A stretch of DNA of 64,000 bases from Ochotona curzoniae. Lineage: Eukaryota > Chordata > Mammalia > Lagomorpha > Ochotonidae. The position numbers and the translations under genes were made by a program. The notes beneath the pieces are model-generated. The model searched no databases, was not told the DNA's origin, and worked only from the letters and a program-made list of their open reading frames with translations. How positions within the stretch are numbered: the stretch's first letter is position 1; each line of letters starts with the position of its first letter. The stretch is taken from NCBI RefSeq assembly GCF_017591425.1, contig NW_024467119.1:26819001-26883000 (forward strand), given 5' to 3'. Shown here piece by piece: positions 13,334 through 25,404 of this stretch.

Positions 13334-15457
13334 AAAGGGATTCATTTCTTAATATGGATAATGCTAAAGACAATAATAAGGCATCTTCAGACAGTTTTCC
13401 AGTGGAGGCTGAGTGTCTGCCTTATGCTTATGCTAACAATTAAGGAAGTTTTAGTCAGTGAAGGATTTTTGGTGTAATCATATCTGAATGGTTTGATGTA
13501 AGACTGTCTGATGATAATAAATAATGAAATGAGAGTGAAAACTTCCTGAGGGAAGAGAAAGATAAGTAGTGTGTAGTTATTGTAGGAAACAATACCAAAG
13601 AATTTTACTGTAGCAAAAATCTAATATATTTGATCTCTAACTGTTAAAAAAAAAGGAGGAATAGAAAAGGAAGATTGAACAGGTAGGCTAAAGGGAAGAA
13701 GGGGAAGGTCATTGTGTTTTTAAGATTCTATCTAATCTGTCAAGTATTAACTAAACCAAAAAAAGAGAAACAAAACCAAAAACATAATCAAATTTTGGTA
13801 CAAAAATTTTGTTCCTTTTTGTTAGTTGATTGTTTATCAACTCTTTTAATATAAGTGGGTTTCAGTACAGTTTCTTCAACTTAGTGAAGATCAACTTCCC
13901 AGAGCTTTGTGTTTCTTACATGGTAGAGCTAGTGTTAGCTACATTACAGGAGATGTGAGGATGATAGTAGATGCTTGATAAATTCTGTTTCTATTTTTTT
14001 TTATTCTCTAGTCACAAATCAACACTAGCCACTCCTACCAATTTCCCTCAACCCTCCTATACATACATGCTCACAAATGGGTACACTCATACACAGACAC
14101 ATAAAGGGATAACTTTACGGTACGGAAACTTCGGTACGGGCCACATTGCTGTGGTTCTGAAACATTTTGTATTTCTAAATGTAAGTTATGCTTATCTATT
14201 TTCGTTACATCACTGTTATACTCAAGGATGTAGTTTTTTGTAGTTAACCTAGTGAATGCTCAAGAAATATTTTAAAAGCATAGTAACTATCAGTAAATGC
14301 TACAAAGCATAATTCTTGCTCATAAGCTCTATAAGATATCTACGTTTACACTGTCCTTTCCTTAGGACTGGCAGCTTTTCATGTTTTTCGTACATCACAG
14401 TTCAAAGTTAATTTCTCTTTTTTGCATGTGTTATTGATATTTTTTAACCACAATGAAATAAGGGTGGTATTCTAAGATTTTTTTTTAATCATTGAAAAGA
14501 GTACTTACAAATGATATAAAATCTGAAGACAGTGTTTTTCTTTCACAGGACAAGATGTAGACTTTTGATTTCTTCAGTTTGCAGGATTGTGTTGGGGCGC
14601 TGTATTTGGGGCATGGCTGTACCTCAGTTTGTTCAGTGCCCAACTATCACAGGTTCAACATAGACTATATTTTAAAAATTCTGAAGATACTAGTATCAGT
14701 TTTTTGGTAAATGATATCTTTTTGTGAGATGATGCCTTGTATTAAATCATGGCAATCAGTCCTGCTGAGCTTAAACTGTAAATCTGCCTGTTGGTAAACT
14801 TGCCTAAGGTAACTTGGGTCATAAATAAATTCTGTGAGTTAGGGCAAGATAATTGTCTCCCTCAGGCCACCATTTCTTCATGTCCTAATAAAATGAAGGC
14901 ATTTGCTCAATATCTAAAGATTTTTCTAGCTAAACGTTAAGTCTTGATGTGTCGATTATTTGCTTTTTACAGGAATACATACTTTGCTTTTTCCTCCTTT
15001 TTGAAAATTGCTGCAGACAAGCAAAAATGCTTGTAGCACTTTGCAAAATATTTATTACACATCTGATGGAAGCAGAGCTTGGAAACCCAGGAAAAAGTAC
15101 TAGCACTTTTACAGCAAGTAGATTGTGTGCGCGTGTGTCCATATGTAGGTACATGTGCTTGTATGTATGTGTATGTGAACATGTAAATTGTAGCCATATG
15201 GAATCAGAATAAATATCTTTTATTTCCTTTTCATCGAGGAGAATATAGATTTTTCTCCCACCAAAAGCATTTTTTCCCACTTTCCTGAATTCTCTGGTTT
15301 AGAAAAGTTGAAACATCTGAATGCTGTCATCTATTTTCTAATCATGCTTAAGAAAGAGACTTTGGGGAAGAAATCTGTGTGGGTTTGGCAATAAAGCAAT
15401 GGTATAAATGGAAGGAAGTAGACTGTAATATACTTTTCATAAGAATAAACTATTAGT
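13334..15457. other. Intron, no gene seen
   Basis: Unique AT-rich sequence with a short purine-rich stretch (13640-13720). The overlapping open frames near 14930-15280 on both strands contain low-complexity His/Thr/Tyr segments from a TG/CA-rich patch at 15120-15180 and are not believed to be coding. Confidence 0.5.
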
Positions 15458-15775
15458 GGGCCTGGCATGATAGCCTAGTGGCTATCCCTCATATCTGCCG
15501 GGATCCCATTGGACACTGCTTTGTATCCCTGCTTCTTCACTTTCCATCCAGCTCCCTCCCTATGGCCTGGGGAAGCAGTGGAAAATGGCCCAAAGGCTTG
15601 AGGTCCCTGCATCCATGTGGGAGACTTGAAAAAGCTCCTGGCTCCTGGCTTTGGATCCGCTCAGCTCTGGTTGTTGCAGCTACTTGAGGAGTGAACCAGC
15701 AGATGGAAGATCTTTCTGTCTGCTCTCTGCAAAATCTGCCCTTCCAAAAAATGAATAAGTCTTAAAATAATAGAA
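15458..15775 (+). mobile_element. CSINE
   Basis: Forward C-SINE from GGGCCTGGCATGATAGCC through GGGATCCCATTGG, the GGGAAGCAGTGGAAAATGGC block and a final AATAAGTCTTAAAATAA tail. Confidence 0.88.
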
Positions 15776-16890
15776 TAAAACTGTTAGTTGATATTAACTA
15801 AAGTGTGTGGCAATTTCAAACTCAAATTTATAATCCATTTTGGAAAACACCTTTTTTACTTAATGGCATGAATGTACATCTAGGCTGGCTAAAATAGTTT
15901 ATGGATTTGTAGTTTATTCATCATACTGCCACATTCCTTGAAAATGTACCCGAAAGGAAGTGGTAAATGAAGCTAAAGCTGGATAGAGATTAACTTCTAA
16001 GTCAGATGGAAGATATCTTCAAATATTTAAGTTACAAAAGTCAATAGATGAATAAACTTACTCAGTTTGACTACAGAGAATGCACATGGAATTAACGGGT
16101 GTTGAATTTTGATTTAGCATAAGAAAGAACTTGAGATATTCACTAATGAACTCCATTTGTTCTAAATACTCAAGTGGTTATTTACTGATATATATTTCAA
16201 ACAATAGCTGAATGGATGTCATTTCTTAACGATGTTGCTTTTTTTACATAGATTTCTTCATTTAAAATGGTTAAATGAGTCCTCGCCTTTTCTTCCCATT
16301 CTAAGATCATGTATTTTTTTGTTGTTATTGTAGGACCAGTATTTGTCACCACCCAAGATCTCTAGGCACTTTGCCTTTCTAGCATCCAATGTGATAATTC
16401 CATCATGCCGCTGTGCAAAGTCCTAACATTCTTGATAGCTCCTTTTTTACCCAAGGATCTTTGTATTTTACTGCAAGACTAAAAACCATCAGAAGCAAAC
16501 ACCCACAAGCTCCCCATCAACCATCATCCATGTCCTAGGATCTGACCCTTGTTTCTTTCCCTGCTGATGCCACGTACACCGTGTTTTATTCAGTGTAAGC
16601 CAACCAACCTTACATTTGCAGCTAGAACCCACTTCATCCTCTTTCTGTTGTATTTATGCTCTTTACTATTCCCTGTGTTTCATTAAGAGGAAACGTTTCC
16701 ATCATCATCTAGTATTGTCTTTCCTTTTTGATTGGCTACTTTGATTTAAATTCTTTATCCTGTATTTCTCAATATGTTACAGTTCTTTAAGAGAAAGAGA
16801 CTTAACTCATACTTTTTGGTTCCAAGGTTTGTTTCTAACCTCAAGTTAAAAAAAATGCTGCAGAAGCGTTCCATTGTCCCGTAACACTTA
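15776..16890. other. Intron, no gene seen
   Basis: No recognised gene or well-defined repeat. The stretch 16330-16700 is less AT-rich and could be a decayed repeat I cannot name. Confidence 0.45.
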
Positions 16891-17172
16891 GCCAAAAGAG
16901 AGAGGGTTTTATTTTTGAAGATTTATAAAAAGGCAGAGTTACAAAGAGGAAGAGGAGAAGGAGGAAGCAAAATGAAAATTTCCATCCAATTGGTCACTCT
17001 CTGAGTGGTTGGACCAGGAGGCTTCATCTGGGTCTTTCAATTGGGTACAGGGTTAATCACTTGGGCTATCACCCACTAATTTCCCAGGAGCATTAATAGA
17101 GCGAAGCAACCAGGACCTGAAATAATTCACCCAGAAGGGATGTTGGCATTGCATGTGATGGCTTAACTTTCT

Positions 17173-17459
17173 TTTTCTTTTTAAAGATTTGTTTATTTTT
17201 GTTGCAAAGTCAGATTGACAGACAGGAGGAGAGACAGAGAGGTGCAGCACCGATCTAAAGCCTGGAGCCAGGAACATCCTCCAGGTCTCCCACACGGGTG
17301 GCAGGATCCCAAGGCTTTGAGCCATCCTCAACTGCTTCCCAGGCCACGAGCAGGGAGCTGGATGGGAAGTGGAACCACCGGGATTAGAACCGGCACCGAT
17401 ATGGGATCCCGGCACGTTGAAGACGAGGATTTTAGCCGCTAGGCCACAACACCAGACCT
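17173..17459 (-). mobile_element. CSINE A, nested
   Basis: Reverse C-SINE from TTTTTAAAGATTTG to AGGCCACAACACCAGACC. It is flanked by TGGCTTAACTTTCT (17159-17172) and TGGCTTAATTTTCT (17460-17473), a 14-bp target duplication with one mismatch. Confidence 0.9.
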
Positions 17460-17473
17460 TGGCTTAATTTTCT

Positions 17474-17810
17474 TTTTTTTTTTTTTAAGATTTATTTTTT
17501 ATTATTTTTTCATTGGAAAGGCGGATATACACAGAGGAGAGACAGAGAGGAAGATCTTCCGTCCGATGATTCACTCCCCAAGTGAGCGCAAAGGGCCGAT
17601 ACTATGCCGATCCGAAGCCAGGAGCCTCTTCCGGGTCTCCCACGCGGGTGCAGGTTCCCAAAGCTTTGGGCTGTCCTCGACTGCTTTCCCAGGCCACAGT
17701 CAGGGAGCTGGAAGGGAAGCGGGGCTGCCGGGATTAGAACCGGCGCCCATATGGGATCCCGGGCGTGCAAGGCGAGGACCTTTAACCACTTGCGCCACCG
17801 CGCCGGGCCC
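17474..17810 (-). mobile_element. CSINE B, young and full length, nested
   Basis: Full-length reversed C-SINE with an intact T tract, TAAGATTTATTTTTTATT tail, and head complement GCGCCACCGCGCCGGGCCC. Its CpG content is high, a sign of youth. Flanked by perfect TGGCTTAATTTTCT repeats (17460-17473 and 17813-17826). The SINE is tRNA-derived and moves with L1 machinery. Open frames on both strands here are SINE-derived. Confidence 0.93.
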
Positions 17811-17869
17811 AATGGCTTAATTTTCTATAGCACATCCCTGGTGCCAAAAGAGAGAGATTAAAAAAAATG

Positions 17870-18050
17870 TTTTTTTAAACATCTTTCAAAGCCAGAGACA
17901 CATATACAAGTGGAAAGAGAAAGAGAGAAAGAGAGGAATCTCTTATTTGTTAGTTCAGTCCCCAAATGCTTGTGCATGTCTCAAATGATGCTTTAACTGC
18001 TTTCTCAAAGCAGACCCCAAGGAGTATTTTTATAATCTTAGGGGCGAATT
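17870..18050 (-). mobile_element. Truncated CSINE
   Basis: AACATCTTTCAAAGCCAGAG, a GAGAAAGAGAG tract, CAGTCCCCAAATGCTTG and ACTGCTTTCTCAAAGCA read as the tail half of a reversed C-SINE. The head is missing. Confidence 0.6.
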
Positions 18051-18354
18051 GACATGTACTAGTGATTTCCCTCACCTGTGTGGTAGTTATGGTATCTTAG
18101 AATAAGATGAAATAATCCCATTTATAGACAACATTATGAAAATGCATATGTGTATACACACACACTTGCACATGCACAACATTTTAATTTTTACCAGTAG
18201 AACTGAAAAACATTCATGAGAAAAATATTTCTGCCGTTGCTTGAAGTGAATTGTACATTCTGACGTCTCTGTAAACTCAGGCTGCAGCATAGAGGCGTCC
18301 ATCAATAAACCTCTGTTGCATTCTGGTGCTTATTAGTGGTTGTTGCCTTGTGCT

Positions 18355-18927
18355 TCTTTTTATTATTATTATTTATTTTTATTTAATTAATTACATTGCA
18401 TTATGTGACACAGTTTTATAGGCACTGGGATTCCCCCCACCCTTCCCCAAACCTTCTCCCCATGGTGGATTCCTCTACCTTGTTGCATTACCACAGTTCA
18501 AGATCAGTTGAGATTCTTTCATTGCAAGTATATACCAAGCAAAGAGTCCAGCATCTAATTGTCCAGATAAGTTCAATGGTTTCTTGGGGAGACCATCTCT
18601 GGTCTGAAGGTAGAATTGGCAGTGTATCATCCCGATCAATTAAAAGCCCTGACATTACATCAGTAACTATTTATAATGTTATGGAATTAGTTGACATGAT
18701 ATTGAGTAACCAATATGTTAAAAGAGAAAAAAAAAAGAATGCAAGTTCTGAACCACATCCTGTGACTTTTACATTGACATTTCAATTTTAGTGTATACAC
18801 GACTGGGTTCTATACACCTTAACATGGCTATAGATTACTATTCTGCTGTCTCGTGTCTATAAGCCATTCTAGACCACCCCCCCCCCAAAAAAAAGCCAGG
18901 TCCAGCAAAATTATGCTTTAACGCTAT
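18355..18927 (-). mobile_element. L1-type 3' end with 5' inversion
   Basis: On the minus strand the main part (18355 to about 18866) is the 3' end of an L1-like element: purine G-rich tract, TGTGTCACATAATGCAATGT, then an A/T-rich tail. From about 18870 to 18927 the sequence turns round: GCCAGGTCCAGC and TGCTTTAACGCTATA run in the opposite orientation compared with the same motifs in the copy at 23886-25123. A short stretch (about 23 bp) present in that copy is missing at the turn. This is the structure made by twin priming. Confidence 0.8.
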
Positions 18928-19744
18928 ATATACCTTGTTCTAAACTGAGCACACTCGGAACCATAAGAGCAGGATGCAGTGGGAGGGCTGCAAAAATCAG
19001 CTGGTCAGGAAATCCATCCGGGGTCAGTAAGCTTTTAAATGACCCCTAACCAACCAGAAGAAAATGGAGCGTGCAAGAGAACGGTACACATTTAAGATGA
19101 AAATCTATACTCCTATTGGATTGGTGTGGTACTTTTTACATTTGTTGGGGCTCAGTACCTGTTTCTCAAACACATAATCTAGATGGGACTACATCTCATG
19201 ATAAGATGTATTTATGAGAACATGAGAATTAGTATTAAAATAAACCTGATGCATTTAGAATTCAAACAAAATTAATATGAGTTCTAAAGGGGAAGTATCT
19301 GAATTAAAAAAATATTTAAATGCTAGGGGAAGCAGAAAGAATGTAAGGAAAACATTTCAAGACAGATTTCTGTAAAGATAAATGGTCATGGAAATCCAGT
19401 AGAAGTGGTGGCAAGCAGCAGCTCTTCTTCATGGCTTTGATACCAAAAAGAGTGAAGAAGAGTCAAAGTGACTTCCATACTTCAACAGTCTTTAAGGAGG
19501 GCTTGAAAGAGGGCAATTTATGGTTAAAGATACAAATCAGAGGCTTTTTGGGGTAGATTTGATGTATACTAATTTTGAAAAAAAATTAAGCTAGTTAATT
19601 AGAGAAATTCAGAAGATATGTGAGTACGTATGAGTCCAGATTTTAAATAAAGACCTGTTAGCTAGAGGCATATCTTGACATACGGAGTAAGGAGGCTAAA
19701 GAGAAATGGAGAAAGGGAGAAATGGTGATAAATGGTGAAAAGGA
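18928..19744. other. Intron, no gene seen
   Basis: No open frame above 60 codons and no repeat I can name, although the A-rich composition near 19560-19740 may include more L1. Confidence 0.4.
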
Positions 19745-20240
19745 TGAGAGTCTAACATTTGCAACAAAAGGATTCCAACTGGAGACCATTGTGCTCAGTG
19801 AAATAAGCCAATCCCCAAAGGACAGATATTATATGTTCTCTCTGATATAACACAGCCTTCATGCAAAATTACACAATAAATGGATATATAGGTAAACATT
19901 TATCTGCATATATTCTCTTTGATGAAAAGCATAAAGGAACCTAGCACATGGAGAATTGAAGATACATTGCAGCATGCATGTCTATACCTGAATAAAAGGA
20001 GGGCTCCACAATGAAACTCTTAAATATACCTTGACAATATGATACTAGACATTGCTGCCATTGGCTTTGTTTATAATGCTATGTTACACTTCAATAGAAG
20101 AATGATGGACTTGTGATTATTATACCATTGTAATTAAACAGTGGGGGTGGGAGAAAGAGACATAGGGAGAACAATCCCTACAAAACTGTAACATGGAAGA
20201 TGATTTTTTAAAAAATAGAGAAAGAAAAATCAACAACTAA
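19745..20240 (+). mobile_element. L1 3' end, 5' truncated
   Basis: ACATTTGCAAC, ACTGGAGACCATTGTGCTCA, GTGAAATAAGCCAATCCCCA and ATGTTCTCTCTGATATA match the conserved end of mammalian L1 ORF2. A 3' UTR with a purine-rich GTGGGGGTGGGAGAAAGAG block and an A-rich end follows. Confidence 0.85.
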
Positions 20241-20356
20241 GAAAAAGGCAAACTGAATGTCTTCAGCCAGATACACAATGGCCACCAACACCAGGAGCCA
20301 CATCATGTATCTCTAAATTGGAAAATGTTGACAAAGAAAAGGTACTCTAAATTATG

Positions 20357-21095
20357 TGAGGTACTCAAAAAGTTCATGGAAAATGGAATTGAAAGAAAGT
20401 GTATTTTTTGCGTTCACACTTGATATGTGCATGATTTTAGTAGATGAAAAATAGTGGTACTGAAACATGTTATAATTTAGTTTATTTCTCTAAAATATAA
20501 AATTTTAATTTCATTTGTGTTGATTGGTTAAATAAAAAGTGAGAAAAGTAATTGTTTCTCATATGCTTTACTCAACTAACCTTATAGCATTGTGTGTCTG
20601 TGATATGGTTTCACTGTTATTTCTCTGGAGAAGTGATTTTCTCAATGTGATTTCATTTTTTTAACACTTTAGGAAATTTCTGTTGATCATCAAAATACCA
20701 TGTTTTAGATAGGAAATTAAAGTATTAACCTTCCCAATGTTGACCAGAGTATTTTGATTTGAAAAATGTTCTTTAAAGGACTTAGGTACCTAGCAAGTAC
20801 AATTGCTGCTAAATTGAAAATATCCCCAAAATGAGTTAATTTTTTTATTGTTACATGAATGTGTTGAAGCCAAAATTTTTCACACCGAATTTTTTTCCCA
20901 TTTTGCTTTTAGTCTGTTTATCCAGGAAATAACTTTTAAGACAGAATCTGTCAAGGAAGATGCCTCTTTGATATTTTGAGTGATTTGTCAAATTTATGCT
21001 GAAACATGATAAGTCTTTATAATATCACATTTAAGTACTGTATAGAATATAAATATTCTGAAATTAAAACTCCATGAACTTTTGTATATAATATG
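20357..21095. mobile_element. DNA-transposon-like element with terminal inverted repeats
   Basis: The left end TACTCAAAAAGTTCATGGA recurs inverted at the right end as TCCATGAACTTTTGTATA. A TA dinucleotide lies at each edge, as in Tc1/mariner elements. The same termini flank a shorter element at 42773-43172. The interior shows no usable open frame. Assignment to mariner is inference. Confidence 0.5.
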
Positions 21096-22125
21096 AATAT
21101 AACCTAAAAGATCAAAGAATCATTCTCACAAATTAAGATATTCTAAAGCACAGCCCATCAAAGTTAAATCTTGTCCTCTCTCAGAGCAGATCTTGTCCTT
21201 TCCATTTTCTTCTGTTACATGATTTATTCTAATTTTGTTTGCTTTGATTCCTTTCAGTATATTGTAGCATGCTTCTCCCCAAGATTTGTTTATAATAATA
21301 ACAATTCACTTAAAAATTTAAAGAGGTGAATGTTTGGACTTTTATTTAGTGAATTGTATAGCTAAATATTTTCAAGTGAATTTACAGCACGATACAATCC
21401 AAAATTTAGAAGATTAATTTTTAGAAGTTGTTTCTCAGTCAGGTTTATAAGGACCGCCAAGAACATGCCAGTTGCAATGTTGAAATATTTTTATCGTTTG
21501 GTTCGACATCAGCCTTATCTCCAAAATTTTGTAATGGAATTATTCCAATTACGTGCGCATAGAAGTAGTTACAAATGTTGGCACCCACAACTTCTGTTTT
21601 GACTTGTAAAATATTGCAACTTGTTTAGACTCGAAGTTATGCTTATGCCACAATCAATTTAAAGTTCATTTCTAGATCTTTTAATTTGGTAACAGAATTA
21701 TTGGTATGATTATGCTGTTAAAATATTTTATTTGTGCTGTCAAGGAAAAAAACTAATTTAGCTTCAATGTGAATTTTTAACTAAAATTATAATTATCTTC
21801 CTGTTGCTATATTTTTACCTTTGACAGAATAAACTTATATAAGCTGTACTTTAATTCCTGAATTTATTTAAAAAGCCTCACTAGATATAAAATTTATTTA
21901 AATGTGAAGTATTTGACAAAAATGTAAGACAGTGATAATTTAAATACTTGCAAAATCAATTTTTGCTGAGAGTTACACTAACAACTATTGATTAACTTGT
22001 GTATTTCTAAAAAATACCTTGGAATTTAACATCAATAAAATTTTTTGAAAGAATACTTTTTGTATCCAAAGGAAAAATAATGATTCAAGAGATATCTGCA
22101 AATGTTACAGTCTCATTGTTGGTAC
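21096..22125. other. Intron, no gene seen
   Basis: Very AT-rich unique sequence. No open frame above 60 codons and no exon-like splice structure. Confidence 0.5.
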
Positions 22126-22390
22126 ACCCTCATTAATATGTTGAAATGTACTCCCAGCATAATAGCATTATATGATGAGTTATTTGTTGGTGATTAGCTC
22201 ACTGGAGCAAAGTTCTCAGGTATGGAATTAGTGTCCTTACAAAAGTGGCCCCAGAGTTCTCTGATTGCTTCCACCACATGAAGACACAATAATAAGATGC
22301 CATTTAGGAAGAATGGGCCCTCAGAATACACCTGGTCTGCTACATTATGGCTTATAGAACAATGCGGGATACGTTTCTGTTCTTTATGAA
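22126..22390 (+). mobile_element. Ancient interspersed repeat, probably LTR-derived
   Basis: TGTTGAAATGTACTCCCAGC, GTGTCCTTACAAAAGTGGCC and CCACATGAAGACACAATAAT follow the order of a widespread old mammalian repeat with TTATAAAAGAGGCCCCAGAG. I cannot name the family with confidence. Confidence 0.4.
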
Positions 22391-22689
22391 CTACCTAGTA
22401 TGAGATATTCTGTTACAACAACTTGAACGGACTGTGTGTTGAATTCTTGTCTTGGGGCACAGTCTCAGGATAATTGCTAGCATTTTGAAATAGACACTGA
22501 TGTTCATGGAGGAGAATTTTTTCCTGGTTGTAATTTGGTTATGACCAAACAAACATGAGCATTGTAATTTCAGCCTATAGTATTTTACTGAAGTATGCAG
22601 CGTCAAGAGCTTTAATGCTAAGTTAAAATGCTTAAATACTAAAAGAGCCAATGAGTATGGATTTATGCCATACATATGCTTGGTAGGCT

Positions 22690-23831
22690 TTTATAGGTTA
22701 AAATATGGCTTAACTCGTAAATGAGTGGTCCAGTGAAAAGCCAGTTGGGAAAGTAGGGTTTGTCCCATTGATGGACAGATCAAGATCAAGGGAGGCAGGC
22801 TGATGCACACCACAAGACCTGCCAATTCAATGAGCAGTAACCACTCCTCCAGAGGAATCTTTGGTTTCCCCTCCAGCATCATTTTTTGATCTGCAGGAAT
22901 GTGAATGAATTGTTTCTAGAGCAAATTTTTCATTGTATTTATTCTGCTTTCCATAGAGAAGAATCTACTTAGATGGCACCACATTTTTCATCAAGGTGGA
23001 TAGTCATTCTGTAGGCACATCTGCCGCTAATTTGCTTAAGAGCTGTCGAGTACTGGTTTCATCCTAGTTTTTGGAAGAGTTGCTGTGATTGACACCGTCT
23101 TCCAGAGATTGCTTTCTCAGCCTCGTTTATTGGTCTCACCTCAGCATTGATGTTCATCGATTGCAGAGTAATTTAGGTTGAAATTTATATAACAATCTTG
23201 ATCATGTAGGCTGGTCAATTACTTGGAATTGTTTTCTTGATGTTGAGTTCCAAGTAAAGGCTTTCTGACACGGATTACTGGTATTCCAAGGAGCATCTTA
23301 AGCTGGGTCAAATGCCCATGCCTGGCCAAGCTTTTGTAATACCATGCTCTGCGGTCATTGAATGAAGACAAAGAGGGTGCTTTGGGTTGGGCAAACACAA
23401 AGAGACTAAGAGCTGAGTGCTTGCATGAGTGCTCTTTGCTTGTGGTAAGAAGGCCTTCGCTCCTCGTGGCCAATCTTAGCACATTACAACACATGTTAAC
23501 ATTGCACTTTGGTGCTGCATTGCAGTTCATCTATCATTGACTTTCCTCCCCATCTCAACATACCAAGAATGACATTTGCAGAGATTTGGGATACAGAGTT
23601 GCTCTGGGCTGTTGTGTATGATGTCAAAGATGCTCCATGATGATTGCCAGTTGTTACTAAGAAGTGACAATCTGTTCATGATGCATGGAGGTCCCCCACA
23701 GACACATAAGGGATATTTCACATGTGAAAAATATTGAGAATAATAAAGACCATCAAATGTATTATTATGAATCAAAAAGGATATTTGCATGAAAAATTGT
23801 CTGAATGTCAGGAGAAAATAAAAAAAAAAAA
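22690..23831 (+). other. Unexplained 1.1-kb block ending in an A tract
   Basis: This block is less AT-rich than its neighbours and ends with AATAAAAAAAAAAAA. AATAAAGACC occurs at about 23740. It could be a retrocopy of a transcript, possibly non-coding. No parent gene was recognised and no convincing target duplication was found. The open frames within it on both strands are short. Confidence 0.35.
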
Positions 23832-23885
23832 CCCTGACTTGCCTGTGGGATGTGTGTAAATGTGTGTGTTTATGTAAGTATATAG

Positions 23886-25123
23886 AAAGGTAAACATGCC
23901 TTTGTGGTATTACAAAATTGGATTGAATGACAAGAATGACAGGAAACTAGAAAAGTCATCCTGTGAGCCGTTAATAAAATATATAGCAACCCTGAAGACT
24001 CCCAGTTCCTCACCAAGGACTATCAGTACAATCACCGAGGACTACATCCCAACTGCCAAGGAGCCCATGGGGAAATGGAGTGCTTTCAGAGGCCAAGAAA
24101 TCTGAGGTCACCCACCCCCATTTGGAACTACCACATGGGATGGAAGAACCCCAAATCCTGCCTTGTAGGATCAAAGGTCATCGGAACGACAACCAGGAGC
24201 ACTGAGTGGTCCGCAAAAACAGAATAACAGTAAACTTCCTTCGGAATTAGGGAGAGGAGCTTTCTCTGGTCCTTGCCTGGTTCTGACTTTGGGTCCCCAC
24301 CCTCACTGGCAATGACCATCAGGAGCGCTCTGGAAACCCCTCAAAACTAACAAACACACAAACAAATAAACAAACAAAAAAACTAGGATAGAGACCAACA
24401 AGGAAAGCTTAGAAATAGACAAGAAACGGTCAGCAGGGATGCACTTATAACTCACTAGGTGGGACACAAAGATTAGTTACTCCTTACAAGGGTATTGAAG
24501 ATTTCTCTGCACACCCCTCCTAAAACTGTTCAGTTAAACTGTTGACATATGTCTTGTTAGAGTTATAGAATTAGACTACCCAAAAACAGCCAGGTTCAGC
24601 AAAATCATGCTTCAACGCTATAAACTGCTGAATACTAAAATTAAAATAGACATGAGACAGCTGAATAGTAATCTATAGCTCTTTTAAGGTGTATAGAACC
24701 CAGTCGTGTATACACTAAAATTGAAATGTCAATGTAAAAGTCACAGGATGTGGTTCAGAACTTGCATTCTTTTTTTTTCTCTTTTAACATTGGTTACTCT
24801 ATACCATGTCAACAAATTCCATAATGTTATAAATAGTTACTGATGTAATGTCAGGGCTTTTAATTGATCGGGATGATACACTGCCAATTCTACCTTCAGA
24901 CCAGAGATGGTCTCCCCAAGAAACCATTGAACTTATCTGGACAATAAGACACTGGACTTTATACTTAGTAGATGCTTGTAATGAAAGTTCAACTGAATTT
25001 GAACTGTGGTAATGCAACAAGGTGGAGGAATCCACCATGGGGGGAAGGTTTGGGGAAGGGTGAGAGGAATCCCAGTGCCTATAAAACTGTGTCACATAAT
25101 GCAATGTAATCAATAATAAAAAA
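23886..25123 (+). mobile_element. L1-type 3' UTR copy, about 1.24 kb
   Basis: Ends with a G-rich purine tract (around 25030-25070), TGTGTCACATAATGCAATGT, then AATAATAAAAAAAA. It is bounded by AAGTATATAG at 23876-23885 and 25124-25133, a likely 10-bp target duplication. The G-rich tract and A tail are usual for mammalian L1 3' UTRs. No ORF2 sequence was recognised, so it is 5' truncated within the UTR. The antisense open frame at 24799-25140 lies inside. Confidence 0.75.
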
Positions 25124-25404
25124 AAGTATATAGCTAACACTTGTAATCAAGTTTTAATTAACGACCAAACAAACAAGATAACTTCTTACAGTGGAAAGTC
25201 AGCAGTATGGTTAAAATGTGTCCTGCTTTTAACAAATTTCCTCAAATCTTTTATGACATCATGGGATGGATGGGCAGCGTGTATTAGGATAGTGGTGTAG
25301 CTGAATCATAATTAGTGGAGTGACAGGAAATCACTGATTGGTAAATACCTGTCCAGTTGCCATCTCAGCTGTAGGAATTTACACTTTATTTTGCTTTGCA
25401 TTTC

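Larger units (their letters stand above)
16905..17842 (-). mobile_element. Older CSINE split by two later CSINE insertions
   Basis: The 3' part lies at 16905-17158 and the 5' remainder at 17827-17842. The pair is bounded by a 14-bp direct repeat GCCAAAAGAGAGAG at 16891-16904 and 17843-17856, the target-site duplication of this oldest insertion. The pieces join as one reversed C-SINE once the two younger elements are ignored. Confidence 0.85.

Noticed and set aside
17510..17861. Overlapping open frames on both strands of about 84-100 codons
   Set aside because: All lie inside the young CSINE at 17474-17810; the same frames recur in the CSINE at 60747-61076. Repeat-derived.
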